Below the pieces are notes generated by a model, which was not told where the DNA came from, ran no database searches, and was given only the letters and a program-made list of their open reading frames with translations. From DAISJM01 sp036821485 (GTDB taxonomy: Bacteria; Verrucomicrobiota; Kiritimatiellia; CAIQIC01; JAGNIJ01): DNA of 26,270 nucleotides. The stretch lies in assembly GCA_036821485.1 (NCBI GenBank), contig DAISJM010000049.1, positions 1 through 26,270 of the forward strand, given 5' to 3'. The position numbers and the translations under genes were made by a program. This document shows, one piece after another, positions 15,265-22,992 of this stretch (position 1 is the stretch's first letter; every line of letters starts with the position of its first letter).

Positions 15265-15289
15265 CTTCGTATCTGGCTGTCAGTACAAT

Positions 15290-18200
15290 CTAGGGTTTCA
15301 CTTTCACCCGGTAGAATCGGCTTGTGACCACGGTCGGCACGGATTCGATAACGGTCTGCTCATTGGAGAACGCTGTGCCGAAGAACAGGGATTGCCAGGA
15401 CACCGGTCCGGGGGCCAACCGGTCGGCGCTTTCTACATAGTAGTTCACGTCCAGCTTGCTGGGCCAAGTCAGGCCCGCGCTGTCACCGATCATGGAAATC
15501 GACAGCGCCAGGTAATCATTGGCGTTGTTGGCCGCCGTGCCGGCCAGCAGTTCATCCGCGTTCGGTATGCCGTCGCCGTCGCGGTCACCCGCCGGGCCGT
15601 TGGTGCCGGTCGCGCTATTCGGATCCAAACCGTTGGCAAGCTCCCAGTCATCCGGCAGACCGTCGTTGTCCTTGTCCCAAGACTTGTACGTGCTGTAGTC
15701 GGGATAGGTGACGGCCGTATCGACCAGCTTGAGATACTGCGCCTGCTGTCCGGAATAGGGGTTGCCATTCAGCCCAACCCAGAAGTTTGTCTTCACCTCG
15801 GTGCCGGGTTTGCTCGGGGACCACAACCAGTTGGTCGGTGTGGGCGACATCAGGTCTACCACGTTATACGTCCGGGAATCCTTGATGCCGAACCAATTGA
15901 CTCCGGGGCTGGACTCGACGTTGAGGTTGAACTTGTCGTAGCGATTCGTGCTCCCTTCGAAGTTGTTGTTCACGGCCACGAACACAACATCCTGAGAGGC
16001 GACGTCCATGCCGGCTGCCTCGTATTTCGCTACCACGAAGATATCCGGATTCCAGCCATTGGTTCCGTTCAGCATGTAGTTGTTCTGGCTGCGCAGCGCC
16101 GGCGAGTGCTGCCGTGCCCAGTTGATGCGGCCGTAGGTATCGCGCAGCGAGGTCATCCACAAGTCGCCGTTGTACCACACGTTGGTCATGTGGTTGTAGC
16201 GCTTGAAACTCGGTATGGACTTGCTGAAGTTGGTCTCATATCGGGCGAAGTTGTGCTTCACGTCCGTCCCGGCGTAGTTATTGGCGTCGTTCTGTGCGCC
16301 GGCTTCCTGTCCGTAGAGCAGGAGGGGGGCCCCGTCCATGCCGGACTGGATGGCGTAGGCATACACCAGGCGCCACTGGCTGTTATTGGGATAGATCTCG
16401 TCGTGGCTGGTGATGTTCAGCAAGATCGGCGAGACATCGAACGCGTTGCGACGGTCGTCGAACGCCTTCCATGTCGGATACGTCTGCGGCGTGGGGTTGT
16501 TACCGTTGTAGCCGAGGTAATCGAAGAACTTATCCCTCCAGTAGAACACCATGTTTTCGTTCAGGATGTCGAAGTGCCGCGAGGAGCGATATCCCACACC
16601 ATGGCGAGAGCTGCCGCCGACCGTACGGTAGCCGTCGAGCGATTCCGCCATGAAGAGGAAGTCCCACTTCACGTTGCGGGTCTTGTTGATGGTGTACTCC
16701 CAGAAGAGGGAGGGGAGTCCCTGCGCAAAGTCGCAGCGCAGACCATCGATGCCCTTGTAGGATTCGTTCTTGGGCGTGCCCACGGGATGGCCAGTCTTCT
16801 CCAACCAGTAGATGGGATACTGGGCGAAGTACTGCCAGAGTTCACGGGTGGCATTGGTTTCGAAGCCGACGAATCGATCTTCCTCGGAGAGGTAACGATT
16901 GTACCAGCCGCTGGACCAGGCCCAGTTCGTATCGATGGGCGCGCCCTGCACAAGGCAGTCATAGCGGCCGAAGTAGAAGTCTGCCGCATCGTTCCACTTG
17001 CCGAAGTCCATCCGGTCCGGGGCCGGGGCGATATCGGTGTTGTTCGCGCTGAAGTAGTATGACGCATACTCGCCATAGCTGTTGTACTTCGAATACCACT
17101 GCGGCCGGATATTGCGGATCAGCGCGCTGGGGTCGGTTGCCCACGGGAACATATCCACAGCGACCTGGCCTGCTTCGCAGTCCCATGCGCTGTGGTTGAA
17201 CGTTCCGTCCAGCATGACACCGATGCCGTTGGCGTCAAAGGCTTGAACGAAGTTGGTGAACTCGTTCATGGCCTGATCGTCCGTGGAGGGGTCGCCCAAA
17301 ACGGAGTTGACCTTCCAATAATTGCGCACGGCATACGGGCTGCCTGGGTCATAGGCTTGGCCGGTGGCCGGGTCAGTCTGGCGATTGTCGCCACCGATTG
17401 GATGGATAGGCTGCAGCCAGACCATGTTCACGCCCAGCGTTTTCAGCTTGTTCGTGCTGATCCGGTCAGGCCGATCAGTGTTGACGGCATACATGTCCTG
17501 GAACGTGCTGCGGCCGAAGAAGGTGTCGTCTGAGGCCTCAGCGATCATGGGGTTCAGTTCGTACATCGTCAGGTCGAGCGCCTTCTTGGGCGACACAACC
17601 ACGGCGCAATCGCGGCGCAGACCATTGTCGGTGTAGTAGACGTACGAACCACCGTTGACACGGTAGCGCGCGTTGATGCGGTACGCACCGCACTTGTTCA
17701 GGACCACGGTGTAGCTGAACTGTCCGCCGCCAATGTTGGTCATGGGGTAGGCGCGGTAGTATTTGTCGATCGTCGTGGGCGTGATAAGGCTCCAGTCCTC
17801 ATCGCCGGGCAGAGCGGCGAAGTCGCGCCGATTCAGATTCGAGAACAGCTCAACATTGGTGACTTGGTTGGTTCCGCAGTTGGGCTGCAGGATGACCGTG
17901 ATCTTGCGGGTATCGCCGGCGAGTTCGTTGAGGAAGAACCTGCGCAGTCCATAGTTGGCATCCCTTGTGTCTTCGTCGACCACGGTCCACATTTGCGGTT
18001 TGCCCACGTCGAAGACACCGTCGTAATCGTCGTCCCGGATGCTGGCGATCGGTACGCGGAGGAATTCCATCGCATCGAGGGTGTTGCCGGTGTCCCAGAC
18101 ATCGGGACCTTGGGCAAGGATTTCCCCGTTGGTGTCACTGCCCGTTTCGTACGAGACCGCGCAGATGTAAACGGCCTCGGGGATGGATCTGAAGGCATTG

Positions 18201-21200
18201 ACCATATCGAACTCACCCTCGAACACGTCGTTCGGGACACTACTGGTGGCCTGACCCGAGACGTTGAACCAGCCGGCCCAGAGGTTGTCGCCTTCGCGGC
18301 CGGCGTAGGGCTTGTTGGCCGTGTCGAAGAAGACCATGCCAGCCTTGCCCCACGGGGTGACCTTGGCGTCGCCGATTTGATCGGTCACGTAGATGAAGTT
18401 GTCGTTCAGATTCGTTCCCCACGTGGAGACATACAGCTTGGTGCCGCGCACCGCGGCCCAGATGTGCATGCCGCTGCCCCAGACCAGGAAGTTGGTGCTG
18501 TCGCGGGTGCCGTCGATGTTGAAGGCCGTAGTGGTGCTGCCTTGGATGACAGCCTGCCAGTCCTTGCCGTCCCATGTGCCGGCGCCATCCCAGAAGGTGA
18601 AGTCCACGGATGTCGCATTAGTCGGTACAAGGTAAGAAACCTGCCACTGGCCGCCGCCGAGGGCGGTTGCATTTGTCTCAATGACATTGGTCCATGCGCC
18701 GAGGGTCTTCAGCGAATGGCCGACATGCATCCAGACTTGCGTGGCGTTCTTGAGCGTTCCGTCATTGGGCCTGTAGGTGACCGTCAGGCTCGCGTTCTTC
18801 ACCGCGTTGCTGGGGGTCCACGATGCGGTGGACACGACGTTGGAGCTGTACCCGTTGGTGGTGGGTTTGCTGCTGGCGTCGTAGATGTTGTACTTGTAGA
18901 TATTACCTTCGTAGTAGCCCGCCTTGACCTCATCGCCATTCTTATAGCCGTCGCCATCGGAATCGAGATTGTCGTCCCATGTGCCGCTGAAGAACGTCGA
19001 GTGGTGGTACACGTTGAGGCGGGTCCAATTCTCGCCCGCCTCGGGAACGAAGTCGTTGTCATCACCCGGCCACGGCTGGTCGGGTCCCGGTGCGCCTTGG
19101 TCGAAGTAGGGCATTTCCACCGTGTCCGGCAGTGAATCGCCATCTGTATCGATGGCGTTGACACCATAGAGGTTGAAGGTGACTCGTTTCACTGCGCGGC
19201 TGGTGACGCCGCCGTCGACACGAACAGCCTGGAAGAAGTGCTGGCCGTTGGCGAAGGCGCCCCACAGGTGGCCGGTGTCCACGCCCGTGCCATCGCGGAG
19301 GAGTATCTCGCCATTGAAGACGTTGGTGTAGTTGCCGGCATTCCACGGGAGTTCATAGTTATCCCAGTACAGCCGGACGCTGGAAGGGGCGCCGGGTGCC
19401 TGCACGGTCGTGTAGAAGAAGTGCAGTTGCTGGTTCGTCCCGTCAGGATGGTTGATGGTGATCGTGTTGGGATTTGCGGCCACCGTGTAGGAGCGGCTGT
19501 AGATGCTCGTATTGATGATTGCACGCGATGTGGCCCAGTCGGCTTCTGTGGCGGTGACCACGATTGAGTGAGGGCCAGCGCTGAGCCCCGTCAGGTTGTA
19601 CTTCCAGAGGCCCTTCATGATTTCGTGAGCGGTGTTCGTCGTGCCGTCCACGGCGACGGTCATGCCGTAGGCCGTGAAGTCCCGGTTGCTGATGAGCATC
19701 ACGCAATCGCCGGTGATGGTGGCACTGTTGGCAGGCCAGATATCAAGTTCGGGTCCGCGGCGGTCGACGTAGACGACCTTGGTCGCGGTGTTGAACAGGG
19801 CAGGCATGGTATTTGTGCGTGCGACAAACACGCGGGCCTTGATTACGTTCAAGCCTTCCGAGATGTTGGTTCCGGTGAGTTGGACATCCATATACCAGTT
19901 GGTTGTGTTGCCCTGGTTGGCCTTCTCAAAGAAACCGCCAACGATGGAAGTATCGGAATTGCCCCAGTAATTGGTGGCGGTGAGTTTCGTGCGGCCGTCG
20001 CCCCACTTGATCATGACGGAGTCCACCGGCTCGCCTGTCTGCGGGCGGAAATTGACATTCACGCGGAGATTGGTTGAGGTGACGCGCGTGATCTGCTGGG
20101 TCTTGTCGGAGGCGTGTGTTCCGCCGGGGACGACCCACGTCATCGTGGGGGCAAGCGAAGCGCCCTGCCAGATCTCGGCGTTCACATCCTCGGGGATTCT
20201 CGGAGCATAGCAGACCCACCCCTGGCCGCCGTTGCCGGGGACCGTGACGTTGACCTGCATCGTGCCGGCATTGTTGTATACCTGGATGTCGGAGGGGTTG
20301 TTGCCGGTGTAGTCGTGCAACCATGTGCCGTTGGTGAAGGCGACCGTCACGTTGTTCTTGGTGATGTCGTAGCCGGAATCGTTCAGGGCGACAAGGAGAA
20401 GCCCTTCGCCGGCGTCCGGGGTGCCGCTGCTGTTCTTGTCGTCATAGCGCTCGAGGGCAAAGAAATCGCCATCGCCTTCCCAGCGCTTCTTCTCTGCGCC
20501 GCGGGCAAACTGCTGATTGATCCAGACGAGTTCGCGGATATCGCTGCCGCGATCGCCGAGGGCCTGATCGTCATAGCCGGGGATCATCCACGTTTTCGCC
20601 GTGGGCCATGGTGCGCGGCCATAATCGGACCACTGGATGTTGTTGCCGGTGAAGTAGACCATGGGCAGGCCGACGTGGGTGAGGATGTAGGCATAGGCGA
20701 GATTGATCTTGCTCGGACCCCCTTCGTCGTGACCCCAGACATATAGAATGCCATTGGCTGGACCGAAGTCCGTGCCGTACGCGCCGAGGCCGGCAAGATT
20801 GCCGTTGAAGGAGTTGCCTGCGGATTGCTTCATCGCGTAGTCGAGGAAACGCATCGGATTGCGCGTGTTACTGCCGGTGCCGTACCAGTATTCGATTTCG
20901 CTCCAAGGGCTGAGGATTTCGGCGAAGAGCAGGGCGTCATCACGGATGACATAGTTCTGGAAAAGCATATCGGCTTCGTTGGCGCTGGAATCCGCATAGC
21001 CGCGCCGCTGGTTGTAATTGTATTGCGCCTCGTGGAGGAAGCCCTGGCCGCGTGTGCCGAAGAACTCCCACGGGGTGTGCTTGGCCGCGTCGATGCGGAG
21101 ACCGTCGTAGTCCACAGCGTTGCCGAGCCACGTGATCCATCGGTTGATCACAGCCTGTGCTGTCTCGTTGCTGTAGGTGCTTGGGTCGCTGGTGTAGTAG

Positions 21201-21871
21201 GGGTACTTGTCGTATTGGCCGCGATGGCGGAGATATGACGCGCCTGCCACGAGATTCCAGCCGGGGGTGTTTGCTCCGCCCGTGAACCGGTTGTCCGGCT
21301 CCGTGCGGATGTCGATCAACTGCGCGAGTTCCATCCAGAGGGTACCGCCGGTGCCTTCGCCGCCGGGGCCCCAAGGTGACCACTGATCCATGCGAGGACC
21401 ACGCAGGTAGGTCAACTGATTCACATAGGGGTTTTGCCACTGGAGATGGAAGTCCTCGGGCTTCATACCGGGATAGTCCCGGAAGTCCGGCCCGTTGCCG
21501 TTGTGGTTCATTACGATGTCGGGGATGATCTTGATGTCGAGGCGATGCGCGCTGTCGACCATGTTGCGGAGCGAGCCGCGTGTGCCGTAGCGCGTGGCAA
21601 TCGAACCACGCTGGGGGATGTCGCCGATGTCGAAACGGTCATAGAGGTTGTAGCCGACGTTAGCCCATTTTGTGCCCGTGCCGGTCGGGCCCTTGGTCGG
21701 CGGTGGGACCCAGAGGAAGTCGTAGCCGATTTGCGCCGCTTCGGGGAGACGTCGATACATCTCATCCCAATCGGTTTCAAACCACTGGAGCATGACTTCC
21801 GCTTCCGCGAACATCGCGAGAAGGAAGAAGGTGAAGATGAAAACGGAGTGGCGACGATTAACTGACCTCAT
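15290..21871 (-). CDS. Giant secreted alpha-glucan hydrolase with two GH13 catalytic domains
   Basis: This 2193-residue exported enzyme is predicted to break down starch or glycogen. ATG 21871 follows GGAGGAT; a signal peptide (1-24) ends AEA. The first GH13 domain is about 25-560: DIVMNH (118-123), GLRIDAAKH (257-265, nucleophile Asp261), acid Glu318 in LLFAEI, GHDE with Asp382. Residues 560-900 look Ig/beta-rich. Residues 1020-1110 resemble a starch-binding module (CBM25/26 type) and 1115-1240 resemble a CBM9/DOMON-like fold (weak). The second GH13 domain is about 1430-2000: DGTFNH (1555-1560), GLRCDFAQ (1710-1717, Asp1714), Glu1743, SHDE with Asp1824. Thrombospondin-3-like Asp repeats lie at 908-919, 970-981 and 2066-2111. 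The C-terminal 80 residues may serve surface attachment. Exact specificity (amylase, pullulanase, cyclomaltodextrinase) is unknown. Confidence 0.92.
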   Translation of the reverse strand: MRSVNRRHSVFIFTFFLLAMFAEAEVMLQWFETDWDEMYRRLPEAAQIGYDFLWVPPPTKGPTGTGTKWANVGYNLYDRFDIGDIPQRGSIATRYGTRGSLRNMVDSAHRLDIKIIPDIVMNHNGNGPDFRDYPGMKPEDFHLQWQNPYVNQLTYLRGPRMDQWSPWGPGGEGTGGTLWMELAQLIDIRTEPDNRFTGGANTPGWNLVAGASYLRHRGQYDKYPYYTSDPSTYSNETAQAVINRWITWLGNAVDYDGLRIDAAKHTPWEFFGTRGQGFLHEAQYNYNQRRGYADSSANEADMLFQNYVIRDDALLFAEILSPWSEIEYWYGTGSNTRNPMRFLDYAMKQSAGNSFNGNLAGLGAYGTDFGPANGILYVWGHDEGGPSKINLAYAYILTHVGLPMVYFTGNNIQWSDYGRAPWPTAKTWMIPGYDDQALGDRGSDIRELVWINQQFARGAEKKRWEGDGDFFALERYDDKNSSGTPDAGEGLLLVALNDSGYDITKNNVTVAFTNGTWLHDYTGNNPSDIQVYNNAGTMQVNVTVPGNGGQGWVCYAPRIPEDVNAEIWQGASLAPTMTWVVPGGTHASDKTQQITRVTSTNLRVNVNFRPQTGEPVDSVMIKWGDGRTKLTATNYWGNSDTSIVGGFFEKANQGNTTNWYMDVQLTGTNISEGLNVIKARVFVARTNTMPALFNTATKVVYVDRRGPELDIWPANSATITGDCVMLISNRDFTAYGMTVAVDGTTNTAHEIMKGLWKYNLTGLSAGPHSIVVTATEADWATSRAIINTSIYSRSYTVAANPNTITINHPDGTNQQLHFFYTTVQAPGAPSSVRLYWDNYELPWNAGNYTNVFNGEILLRDGTGVDTGHLWGAFANGQHFFQAVRVDGGVTSRAVKRVTFNLYGVNAIDTDGDSLPDTVEMPYFDQGAPGPDQPWPGDDNDFVPEAGENWTRLNVYHHSTFFSGTWDDNLDSDGDGYKNGDEVKAGYYEGNIYKYNIYDASSKPTTNGYSSNVVSTASWTPSNAVKNASLTVTYRPNDGTLKNATQVWMHVGHSLKTLGAWTNVIETNATALGGGQWQVSYLVPTNATSVDFTFWDGAGTWDGKDWQAVIQGSTTTAFNIDGTRDSTNFLVWGSGMHIWAAVRGTKLYVSTWGTNLNDNFIYVTDQIGDAKVTPWGKAGMVFFDTANKPYAGREGDNLWAGWFNVSGQATSSVPNDVFEGEFDMVNAFRSIPEAVYICAVSYETGSDTNGEILAQGPDVWDTGNTLDAMEFLRVPIASIRDDDYDGVFDVGKPQMWTVVDEDTRDANYGLRRFFLNELAGDTRKITVILQPNCGTNQVTNVELFSNLNRRDFAALPGDEDWSLITPTTIDKYYRAYPMTNIGGGQFSYTVVLNKCGAYRINARYRVNGGSYVYYTDNGLRRDCAVVVSPKKALDLTMYELNPMIAEASDDTFFGRSTFQDMYAVNTDRPDRISTNKLKTLGVNMVWLQPIHPIGGDNRQTDPATGQAYDPGSPYAVRNYWKVNSVLGDPSTDDQAMNEFTNFVQAFDANGIGVMLDGTFNHSAWDCEAGQVAVDMFPWATDPSALIRNIRPQWYSKYNSYGEYASYYFSANNTDIAPAPDRMDFGKWNDAADFYFGRYDCLVQGAPIDTNWAWSSGWYNRYLSEEDRFVGFETNATRELWQYFAQYPIYWLEKTGHPVGTPKNESYKGIDGLRCDFAQGLPSLFWEYTINKTRNVKWDFLFMAESLDGYRTVGGSSRHGVGYRSSRHFDILNENMVFYWRDKFFDYLGYNGNNPTPQTYPTWKAFDDRRNAFDVSPILLNITSHDEIYPNNSQWRLVYAYAIQSGMDGAPLLLYGQEAGAQNDANNYAGTDVKHNFARYETNFSKSIPSFKRYNHMTNVWYNGDLWMTSLRDTYGRINWARQHSPALRSQNNYMLNGTNGWNPDIFVVAKYEAAGMDVASQDVVFVAVNNNFEGSTNRYDKFNLNVESSPGVNWFGIKDSRTYNVVDLMSPTPTNWLWSPSKPGTEVKTNFWVGLNGNPYSGQQAQYLKLVDTAVTYPDYSTYKSWDKDNDGLPDDWELANGLDPNSATGTNGPAGDRDGDGIPNADELLAGTAANNANDYLALSISMIGDSAGLTWPSKLDVNYYVESADRLAPGPVSWQSLFFGTAFSNEQTVIESVPTVVTSRFYRVKVKP

Positions 21872-21918
21872 GAGCGATCCTCCAGCAGTACTGAAAGGCT
21901 TGTTTCTATCCTGACTGT

Positions 21919-21947
21919 AATATAGTGCAAAACGGGGAGCAAGTAAA
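21919..21947 (-). promoter_or_regulatory. Predicted sigma-70 promoter of the giant amylase gene
   Basis: On the minus strand TTTACT (21942-21947) and TATATT (21919-21924) are separated by exactly 17 bases. The -35 box overlaps the palindromic operator, so a bound repressor would block RNA polymerase. Transcription would start near 21912, about 40 bases before the ATG. Confidence 0.6.
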
Positions 21948-21956
21948 ACGTTTTAC
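21943..21956. promoter_or_regulatory. Palindromic operator core, second copy
   Basis: GTAAAACGTTTTAC is a perfect 14-base palindrome identical to the inner 14 bases of the site at 5674-5691. It is centred about 78 bases before the amylase ATG. An AAAACG half-site-like stretch also lies nearby at 21929-21934. Confidence 0.75.
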
Positions 21957-22036
21957 CATTCTTCATCCTGAGCAGGGGTAATGATACCGCTGGGGTGGCC
22001 GGGTGTTAATCGTCTGACGAGCAGTCGGGAAGCCCG

Positions 22037-22549
22037 TCAGGCCTCGATATCGGGCCAGATGGGGCGCAAATCCTCATCTTCCAAGGCTGTTTGGTACAAG
22101 GCGGGCTCAAGGGCGATGGCCTTGGCGATGTAGAACAAGGCGTCGTCACGGCGGCCATCCATCTGACAGGCGTAACAGGAGAGGTTGAAGTAGATAAGCG
22201 CGACCTTGGGGAAGGTCCTCTGCGCACTGCGGAGTACCAGTTCCGCGGACGCGATCCCCTTTGCGCGCCGCGTGGAGTAGGCGAGTTGGATCACGAAGGT
22301 CGGATCGGTGGGATCCTTCGCGCGAAGCTCGCTCGCAAGGCGCATGCCTTCCGGCCAGTTCTCCTCTTCGATACTCAACCGGAGAAGGAGTCGCAGGTAG
22401 GCAACTGTTGTGCGATCACTTTCCGGCACGGCAGCCAATTCGGCGCGTGCTGGCGCGCGCATCCCGAGGTCAAGAAAGCCGTCACAGCGCTGCAGGTGCC
22501 AAGCCGTCTTGTCGGGCGGCCCTTGCTTGCCGTGCGGGGAGGGGGACAT
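22037..22549 (-). CDS. Tetratricopeptide-like (TPR) helical repeat protein
   Basis: This 170-residue protein has no signal peptide or membrane segment. Paired amphipathic helices with Ala/Leu/Tyr spacing typical of TPR units are seen, for example AYLRLLLRLSIEEENWPEGMRLASELRAKDPTDPTFVIQLAY (about 50-90) and IYFNLSCYACQMDGRRDDALFYIAKAIALEPALYQTALED (about 118-157). TPR arrays act as protein-binding scaffolds; a partner cannot be named. ATG 22549 has a weak ribosome-binding site and lies 13 bases after the upstream coiled-coil gene, so the two probably form a small operon with coupled translation. Confidence 0.65.
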   Translation of the reverse strand: MSPSPHGKQGPPDKTAWHLQRCDGFLDLGMRAPARAELAAVPESDRTTVAYLRLLLRLSIEEENWPEGMRLASELRAKDPTDPTFVIQLAYSTRRAKGIASAELVLRSAQRTFPKVALIYFNLSCYACQMDGRRDDALFYIAKAIALEPALYQTALEDEDLRPIWPDIEA

Positions 22550-22562
22550 GGGCGAGAGCAGC

Positions 22563-22895
22563 CTACTTCTGTCGCTCCAGACGATCTACGCGGCGCTTGA
22601 GTTGATCCAGATCCCGTTCGAGCTGCTGCAATCTCCGTTCGAAGGAGTTGAACGATGTTGGCTGGCCGAAACTCTGACCAAGGCGGGTGTTGATGTCAGC
22701 GAGACTCTTTTCCAGTTGATCGATGCGTTGCTTCGAGGCGTTCATCTCGGCAAGTTTGGTTTCCAGCGTGGCGATCTTCTCCTTGATCGTGGCGACCGGA
22801 TCGTTTGTCGAGGTGGATTCTTCTGCGCCTGCGGTCAGGGCTATGCCAAGGAACGCCGCGAGGATGATCATGGTCAGGAGTCGATGCTTTTTCAT
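22563..22895 (-). CDS. Small exported coiled-coil protein, function unknown
   Basis: This 110-residue protein starts at ATG 22895 after AGGAAGGA. It has a clear signal peptide (MKKHRLLTMIILAAFLGIAL, then TAGA at about 21-24) with no lipobox Cys. The mature part is a long coiled coil with Leu/Ile heptads in two blocks (about 33-72 and 85-108) split by a Gly/Ser/Phe-rich hinge. It may oligomerise in the periplasm, like other short YbgF/Lpp-like coiled coils, but no family is assigned. It is followed 13 bases later by the TPR gene. Confidence 0.7.
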   Translation of the reverse strand: MKKHRLLTMIILAAFLGIALTAGAEESTSTNDPVATIKEKIATLETKLAEMNASKQRIDQLEKSLADINTRLGQSFGQPTSFNSFERRLQQLERDLDQLKRRVDRLERQK

Positions 22896-22992
22896 GATGG
22901 AGTCCTTCCTGCCGCTCAGCGCGACATGCCCCCATACGATAGCGACAGTCTGTCGTGGCGTCGAGGGATGAATACGTGCCCGGGCGGCGGCG

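Noticed and set aside
15392..17062. Long plus-strand open frame (556 codons) opposite the amylase, and a second at 17864-19135
   Set aside because: Shadow frames of a GC-rich gene with biased codons. The minus-strand reading has complete GH13 motifs; the plus-strand readings are Val/Gly/Arg-rich with no recognisable domain.
15290..21871. Recent internal duplication as the source of the two GH13 domains
   Set aside because: Conserved regions I, II and IV differ strongly and the flanking sequence is not repeated; fusion of different domains fits better.
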